64,000 nt of DNA, taken from positions 6,228,920 to 6,292,919 of the forward strand of contig NZ_KZ614144.1 in NCBI RefSeq assembly GCF_002884445.1, given 5' to 3'. This DNA comes from Paenibacillus castaneae. Its GTDB lineage: Bacteria > Bacillota > Bacilli > Paenibacillales > Paenibacillaceae. The translations under genes were made by a program, and so were the position numbers. Numbering within the stretch: the first letter of the stretch is position 1; each line of letters opens with the position of its first letter. Below the pieces are notes generated by a model. That model made no database searches, was not told where the DNA came from, and was given only the letters and a program-made list of their open reading frames with translations. Positions 61,621-64,000 of this stretch are shown here, in pieces.

Positions 61621-64000
61621 ATGGCGGAAGAACAACGATTATCTGTAACAGATCGCGATATTGGCACGGAGATGCGAGATTCCTTTATGGATTACGCAAT
61701 GAGCATTATTGTAAGCCGTGCTCTTCCCGATGTTAGGGATGGTTTAAAGCCGGTGCATCGGCGTATTTTGTACGCAATGTCCGAGCTTGGCATGTCGCCG
61801 GATAAGCCGCATAAGAAATCGGCGAGAATTGTAGGGGAAGTAATCGGCAAGTACCATCCGCACGGTGATTCCGCTGTTTATGAATCAATGGTAAGGATGG
61901 CACAGGATTTCTCTATGCGTTATATGCTCGTCGACGGACATGGAAACTTTGGTTCAATTGACGGTGACTTCGCGGCTGCCATGCGTTATACGGAAGCTCG
62001 TCTTTCGAAAATTGCAATGGAGCTGCTTCGTGATATCAACAAGGAAACGATTGACTTCGCACCCAACTACGATGGTGAAGAGAGTGAGCCGGTTGTTTTG
62101 CCAGCCCGCTATCCAAACCTGCTCGTAAACGGGGTTACTGGTATTGCTGTCGGCATGGCTACGAATATTCCGCCGCATAACCTGAATGAAGTAATCGATG
62201 GCGTACAGGCTTTGATTGTGAATCCGGATATTACGCCGCTTGAACTAATGGAATACATCAAAGGTCCAGACTTCCCTACTGCCGGCTTTGTTATGGGCCG
62301 CCAAGGAATCCGTCAGGCTTATCTGACAGGCCGCGGATCGGTAACGATGCGGGCTAGGGCGACGATTGAGGAAAACAATGGGAAAGCACGCATTATTGTT
62401 CATGAGCTGCCGTACCAAGTTATTAAAGCGCGACTAGTAGAGAAAATAGCTGAGCTTGTGCGCGAGAAGAAAATAGAAGGCATTACCGATTTGCGCGATG
62501 AATCAGACCGTAACGGTATGCGTGTTGTTATAGAGCTTCGCAGAGATGTAAATCCGAGCGTAATATTGAACAATCTATACAAGCATACACAGCTGCAATC
62601 CAATTTCGGGATTAACATGCTGGCGCTTGTAAACGGTGAGCCTAAGACGCTTAACCTGCGAGATATGCTTTATCATTATTTGCAGCACCAAATTGAGGTT
62701 ATTCGCCGTCGTACTGAGTTTGAACTGAAGAAAGCAGAAGCTCGTGCGCATATTTTGGAAGGCTTGCGTATCGCGCTAGACCATTTGGATGAAGTTATTG
62801 CATTAATACGTGGATCTCAAACAGCCGATCAGGCTCGAGAAGGATTAATTAATCGATTCTCGTTAAGCCATGAGCAAGCACAAGCTATTCTAGATATGCG
62901 CTTACAGCGTCTAACTGGCTTGGAAAGAGACAAAATAGAAGCGGAGTACGCAGAACTTATGCGTAAAATTGCCGAATACAAAGCTATTCTAGCAGATGAG
63001 CAGCTCGTTCTTGATATTATTAGCACGGAGCTTAACGAAGTGAAGGATAGATTCGGTGACGAACGTCGTACTGAGCTTATGGCGAGTGATGAGGAAATTC
63101 TGGACGAGGATCTTATTCCGCGCGAGGATGTAATCATCTCCATTACCCATACGGGATACATTAAGCGTTTGCCGGTTACGACGTATCGCAGCCAGAAGCG
63201 CGGAGGCAAAGGCGTAGTCGGAATGGATACGAAAGATGATGACTTTGTAGAGCATCTTTTTGTTTCTAATACGCATCACTATCTTCTGTTCTTTACGAAC
63301 AAAGGGAAAGTGTATAAGTTAAAAGCGTATGAAATTCCGGATCTAAGCCGTACGGCCCGCGGAACACCGATTATTAACCTGATTCAGATTGAACAAGGTG
63401 AAACGATTAATGCGGTTATTCCGGTAAAAGATTTTGATTCCGAACACTACCTCTTCTTTGCTACAAGGCAAGGGGTTGTGAAGAAGACTCCGCTTGATGA
63501 TTATGTCAACATTCGCAAGGTCGGCTTAATCGCCATCTCACTTCGCGAAGATGATGATTTGATCGGCGTCAAGCTGACAGACGGCAACCAAGAAATTATT
63601 ATGGGAACTGCCCAAGGGATGTCGATTCGTTACTCAGAGCAGGATGTCCGTTCAATGGGCCGTTCAGCGACAGGCGTGAAGGGAATCCAGCTTGATGATG
63701 GGGATACCGTTATTGACATGGATGTCATCGTCCCTGAGAAAGATATTCTGATCGTTACGACCAATGGCTATGGCAAACGTACTCCGGTGCTTGATTACCG
63801 TATCCAGAACCGTGGCGGTAAAGGAATAAAAACGTTGAATGTAACCGATAAAAACGGAGCTATCGTATCGCTCAAGGTTGTTGAGAATGACGAGGATCTG
63901 ATGATCATGACGGCTTCTGGCACAATGATCCGTACAAGTATGGAAGGCATTTCAACAATGGGTCGCAACACGCAGGGCGTGAGACTCATTAATACGCGTG
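61621..64000 (+). CDS. gyrA: DNA gyrase subunit A, 3' end outside the window
   Basis: The frame runs from ATG 61621, preceded by AGGGAGG, and is open to the right edge, giving 793 codons. The winged-helix and tower domains are complete and most of the C-terminal beta-propeller is present. The active-site Tyr123 lies in AAMRYTEARLSK. The quinolone-resistance-determining region reads YHPHGDSAVYESMVRMAQDF with Ser84 and Glu88, the usual sensitive-type residues. The GyrA box QKRGGKG lies in the propeller. It cuts and passes DNA with GyrB. Confidence 0.97.
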   Translation, partial: MAEEQRLSVTDRDIGTEMRDSFMDYAMSIIVSRALPDVRDGLKPVHRRILYAMSELGMSPDKPHKKSARIVGEVIGKYHPHGDSAVYESMVRMAQDFSMRYMLVDGHGNFGSIDGDFAAAMRYTEARLSKIAMELLRDINKETIDFAPNYDGEESEPVVLPARYPNLLVNGVTGIAVGMATNIPPHNLNEVIDGVQALIVNPDITPLELMEYIKGPDFPTAGFVMGRQGIRQAYLTGRGSVTMRARATIEENNGKARIIVHELPYQVIKARLVEKIAELVREKKIEGITDLRDESDRNGMRVVIELRRDVNPSVILNNLYKHTQLQSNFGINMLALVNGEPKTLNLRDMLYHYLQHQIEVIRRRTEFELKKAEARAHILEGLRIALDHLDEVIALIRGSQTADQAREGLINRFSLSHEQAQAILDMRLQRLTGLERDKIEAEYAELMRKIAEYKAILADEQLVLDIISTELNEVKDRFGDERRTELMASDEEILDEDLIPREDVIISITHTGYIKRLPVTTYRSQKRGGKGVVGMDTKDDDFVEHLFVSNTHHYLLFFTNKGKVYKLKAYEIPDLSRTARGTPIINLIQIEQGETINAVIPVKDFDSEHYLFFATRQGVVKKTPLDDYVNIRKVGLIAISLREDDDLIGVKLTDGNQEIIMGTAQGMSIRYSEQDVRSMGRSATGVKGIQLDDGDTVIDMDVIVPEKDILIVTTNGYGKRTPVLDYRIQNRGGKGIKTLNVTDKNGAIVSLKVVENDEDLMIMTASGTMIRTSMEGISTMGRNTQGVRLINTR

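Overview
The window is the replication-origin region of a spore-forming Bacillota chromosome. Gene content and order point to Paenibacillaceae (Paenibacillus or a close relative): it has an alpha/beta-type SASP, the YyaC sporulation protein, a YheC/YheD coat-type ATP-grasp protein, the complete walRKHIJ operon, soj/spo0J plus noc, and the dnaA-dnaN-yaaA-recF-remB-gyrB-gyrA series. Essential genes left of about 53.6 kb lie mostly on the minus strand and those to the right on the plus strand, so both arms are transcribed away from the origin. No taxon can be proven from the sequence alone.

Layout. 0-7 kb is accessory: a gene cut by the left edge, a secreted TTHB210-like protein, a DUF2269 membrane protein, an NB-ARC/LuxR-type regulator, a graveyard of decayed transposases (an IS256-family remnant and a probable DDE remnant), a truncated aminoglycoside-phosphotransferase-like pseudogene, an SASP and two unknown ORFs. 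6.8-17.3 kb holds rlmH, a tiny CxxH/CxxC protein, htrA, the wal operon (cell-wall two-component system) and a G5/LysM/M23 envelope peptidase. 17.3-25.2 kb holds purA, dnaC, rplI, gdpP (c-di-AMP phosphodiesterase), a YybS-like protein and a CBS protein. 25-34 kb has an LCP-family cell-wall ligase, an AI-2E-family transporter and an mrp Na+/H+ antiporter operon in which MrpA and MrpB are fused and MrpE is short. 34-37.8 kb is a TetR plus ABC exporter cassette. 37.8-39.1 kb is rpsF-ssb-rpsR. 39-42.7 kb has tRNA-Ser(CGA), MscS, YyaC and small conserved proteins. 42.7-53.6 kb is the conserved left flank of oriC: a class V aminotransferase, parB, parA, noc, rsmG, mnmG, mnmE, jag, yidC, rnpA and rpmH.

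The origin looks bipartite. One DnaA-box cluster lies upstream of dnaA. A second box set lies between dnaA and dnaN, with a GC patch, a DnaA-trio-like track and an A/T-rich stretch. Two parS sites are visible, one inside parB and one in the noc-rsmG gap. gyrB and gyrA are separated by a convergent YheC/YheD gene.

The most unusual signal is a family of roughly 39-nt hairpin-forming tandem repeats. It occupies two separate operon-internal gaps, rplI/dnaC and mnmE/mnmG. Both copies have the same architecture of three full units plus a divergent fourth, paired base changes in the stems, and a first hairpin that abuts the Shine-Dalgarno sequence of the downstream gene. No complete new defence or metabolic system was found. 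Everything else is recognisable core chromosome plus small uncharacterised genes.
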